Shown: positions 62,640-64,000 of the stretch, one piece after another
Numbering within the stretch: the first letter of the stretch is position 1
Layout: each line of letters starts with the position of its first letter
Source of the DNA: Dyadobacter endophyticus
GTDB lineage: Bacteria; Bacteroidota; Bacteroidia; Cytophagales; Spirosomataceae
Assembly (NCBI RefSeq): GCF_014641595.1
Contig: NZ_BMIA01000002.1
Location: forward strand, 682,001-746,000
Length of the DNA: 64,000 bases
Direction: 5' to 3'
The notes under the pieces: generated by a model
Database searches by the model: none
Seen by the model: only the letters and a program-made list of their open reading frames with translations
What the model was told of the DNA's origin: nothing
Position numbers and translations under genes: made by a program

Positions 62640-63488
62640 TCAGAAACGGAAGCCCAGATTGAAATTGAATTCACCGGTGATTTCCATCCCCCTGTTCCTG
62701 TAAGTTTCCGATCTGAATTTTTCACGGTCAATATACCGCGGGCCTAATCCTGCATTCAGGCCGATCTGGAAGTGTTTCGTGATCTGGAAATTCACGTAGT
62801 TATTGACGATCATTCCCATCCGGAAGCGTTCCCTTTCCTCGTCGCGGCTGGTGTGTACCTGCGTTGTAGGGTTGTAGTCCGTATAGTTGTACCAACGTTT
62901 ACCAACACCGGCGTAAAGCGTGGGTCCCACTGCGTAGGTAACGCGCTTCTGGCCGAAGGGATAGATTTTTAAGCTTGGTGAGAAATAATACATCTGGTCG
63001 TTATCGTTTGATTCCGATCCGACGGGGAAGTAATAGCTGTCGGGAATGGTAAGCGTAAATGGCAGAAGCAAGCCAAAATAACCGCTTTTATCCAAAATTC
63101 TTTCATAACTGATCCCGAAGCCCGGCCCGCTATCGAGTGCTTTAAAAGGCGAGAAATCAATTTTGTTCCTGCGCATCTCTTCGTCCTGGACCACCGGCGA
63201 GTTGCGTTCGTGTCCGCGCTCGCTGCTGCGTTCGCTACTGCGTTCGCGACGTTTATCGAACCAGATCGTCTGGCCGTTCCCGAACTCGATCCGCAGCAAT
63301 TCATTCTTTCTGATCACGAAATTGGCTGCATTGGCTTCCTGGCTGATCTTGTACAATACCTTGTCGATACCTACTTCCACTACCTTTCCTTCGATGGTAG
63401 AGCCATTTTTCCGGACCATTACATCCTGCCCATGAACGGCCACGAAGATGAACGACAATAAGAATGTGAGAGTAATAATTCTGCCCAT
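62640..63488 (-). CDS. Putative outer membrane beta-barrel protein
   Basis: About 282 residues from the ATG at 63488 (MGRIITLTF...). The signal peptide is followed by a small domain (VRKNGSTIEGKVVEVGIDKVLYKI) seen in many Bacteroidota proteins, a charged linker with RSSERSSERGHER repeats, and a C-terminal half of amphipathic beta strands ending with an aromatic residue (FNFNLGFRF), as in small porin-like barrels. Function is unknown. The gene has its own -7 box and an inverted repeat in the divergent gap with the helicase gene. Confidence 0.75.
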   Translation of the reverse strand: MGRIITLTFLLSFIFVAVHGQDVMVRKNGSTIEGKVVEVGIDKVLYKISQEANAANFVIRKNELLRIEFGNGQTIWFDKRRERSSERSSERGHERNSPVVQDEEMRRNKIDFSPFKALDSGPGFGISYERILDKSGYFGLLLPFTLTIPDSYYFPVGSESNDNDQMYYFSPSLKIYPFGQKRVTYAVGPTLYAGVGKRWYNYTDYNPTTQVHTSRDEERERFRMGMIVNNYVNFQITKHFQIGLNAGLGPRYIDREKFRSETYRNRGMEITGEFNFNLGFRF

Positions 63489-63515
63489 AGCGTTGCTGCG
63501 TTGATGAATGATGAC

Positions 63516-63523
63516 CAAATTTA
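63516..63523 (-). promoter_or_regulatory. Candidate -7 box for the outer membrane protein gene
   Basis: TAAATTTG on the minus strand matches TAnnTTTG exactly and lies 27 bases before the ATG. The 8-bp inverted repeat at 63531-63559 covers the region upstream of it. Confidence 0.45.
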
Positions 63524-63530
63524 CACGATA

Positions 63531-63559
63531 AGTGAGTACTTTTGCCAAGTATACTCACT
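63531..63559. promoter_or_regulatory. Inverted-repeat operator candidate in the divergent gap
   Basis: AGTGAGTA (63531-63538) and TACTCACT (63552-63559) form a perfect 8-bp inverted repeat with a 13-base centre. It lies directly upstream of the -7 box of the minus-strand gene, where a repressor or activator would act; the divergent helicase gene could also be affected. Confidence 0.4.
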
Positions 63560-63668
63560 GAACGTTTAAAAACATACTTCTGTTATACACCTGGCCGGAT
63601 CGGCCGATTCATATTATGCAGGCTGCGTTTAAAATGGATAATCGACACGCAGCCCTTAAAAAGACCAA

Positions 63669-64000
63669 ATGACATTTCAGGATTTAGAACTCATTGAGCC
63701 GATCAAAAAGGCTCTTCAAGAAGAAGGATACACCACCCCCACCCCCATCCAGGCCAAAGCTATTCCGGTTATTCTAGAAAATAAAGACTTGCTGGGCTGT
63801 GCGCAGACAGGTACCGGTAAAACCGCCGCTTTCGCGATTCCGATGCTGCAATTGCTGCACGAAAACCCGGTTGGGAAGTTTGAAAAAAGCCGTATCCGTG
63901 CCTTGATTTTGACCCCTACCCGCGAGCTGGCGATCCAGATCGGTGAGAGTTTCGCTGCCTATGGGCGCCATACGCGTGTGAGGCACAGCGTTATTTTCGG
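63669..64000 (+). CDS. DEAD-box RNA helicase, 3' end outside window
   Basis: The first 110 residues are present. The Q motif (FQDLELIEPIKKALQEEGY, TTPTPIQAKAIP), motif I AQTGTGKTAAF and motif Ia LTPTRELAIQI are intact, as in RhlE/CsdA-type RNA helicases, which unwind short duplexes in RNA decay, ribosome assembly or cold adaptation. The DEAD motif itself lies beyond the window, so the subfamily is unknown. Confidence 0.92.
   Translation, partial: MTFQDLELIEPIKKALQEEGYTTPTPIQAKAIPVILENKDLLGCAQTGTGKTAAFAIPMLQLLHENPVGKFEKSRIRALILTPTRELAIQIGESFAAYGRHTRVRHSVIF

Noticed and set aside
63190..63250. Tandem short repeat encoding RSSERSSER in the outer-membrane protein
   Set aside because: It is in frame and reads as a charged linker; no sign of a mobile or regulatory element.

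Overview
The window looks like a chromosomal segment of a free-living member of the Bacteroidota, most likely a Cytophagales bacterium of Dyadobacter type; the genus is inferred from the gene repertoire and a GC content that looks close to one half, not from a search. Supporting signs are TAnnTTTG-type -7 promoter boxes with no obvious Shine-Dalgarno sequences, a TonB-receptor-like barrel with a carboxypeptidase-regulatory domain, an OmpA/PD40 protein, a DUF4038 glycosidase, Uma2 proteins and LytTR signalling. No rRNA, tRNA, CRISPR array, prophage, insertion sequence or origin was seen. Gene density is high, and no gap between genes exceeds about 300 bases.

Layout. 1-6957: partial TPR protein, RadC, a LytS/LytTR two-component system translationally coupled to a DUF3298 lipoprotein, a histidine phosphatase, and a menaquinone pair (MenI-like thioesterase and isochorismate synthase). 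7101-12744: a tripartite RND efflux operon (adaptor, pump, TolC). 12868-16900: a nucleotide-sugar and glycosyltransferase operon (GT4, epimerase, DegT aminotransferase, nucleotidyltransferase). 17030-24778: outer-membrane barrel protein, CvfB, and two secreted amidohydrolases. 24896-27775: a small conserved protein, a SatD-family/DUF3307 pair preceded by a striking operator array, a Spy-like periplasmic protein and an Uma2 protein. 27835-40257: mostly minus-strand housekeeping genes (prfC, ppa, GT2, trmN6, RNase H, pepT, MazG-like, marC, NrtR-like regulator, aminotransferase, dapA, ligA). 40437-45098: Uma2, rpe, DUF4038 glycosidase, OmpA protein. 45158-58318: a long plus-strand glycan locus. 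58327-64000: CPA1 antiporter, lipase, M14 peptidase, an outer-membrane protein and the start of a DEAD-box helicase.

Three things stand out. (1) Three unlinked transcription units (RND efflux, barrel protein, Spy-like protein) share an identically spaced TTAAAC-N18-TCTAA promoter that resembles no housekeeping box and suggests one ECF-sigma envelope regulon. (2) The SatD-family gene has a class III cyclase-like N-terminus and a C-terminal helix-turn-helix, and is preceded by four copies of a 20-bp palindrome at an exact 29-bp period, with a -7 box inside the third copy. This reads as a self-regulated sensor controlling a DUF3307 membrane protein. (3) The glycan locus places the two halves of a split transketolase on either side of a fused epimerase/polyprenyl-phosphate glycosyltransferase. 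These are followed by a multi-pass membrane protein, an acyltransferase, another GT2, an anchored DUF3352/propeller protein and an AlgX/AlgJ-like SGNH protein. The set is coherent for making and O-acylating an unusual polyprenyl-linked sugar.
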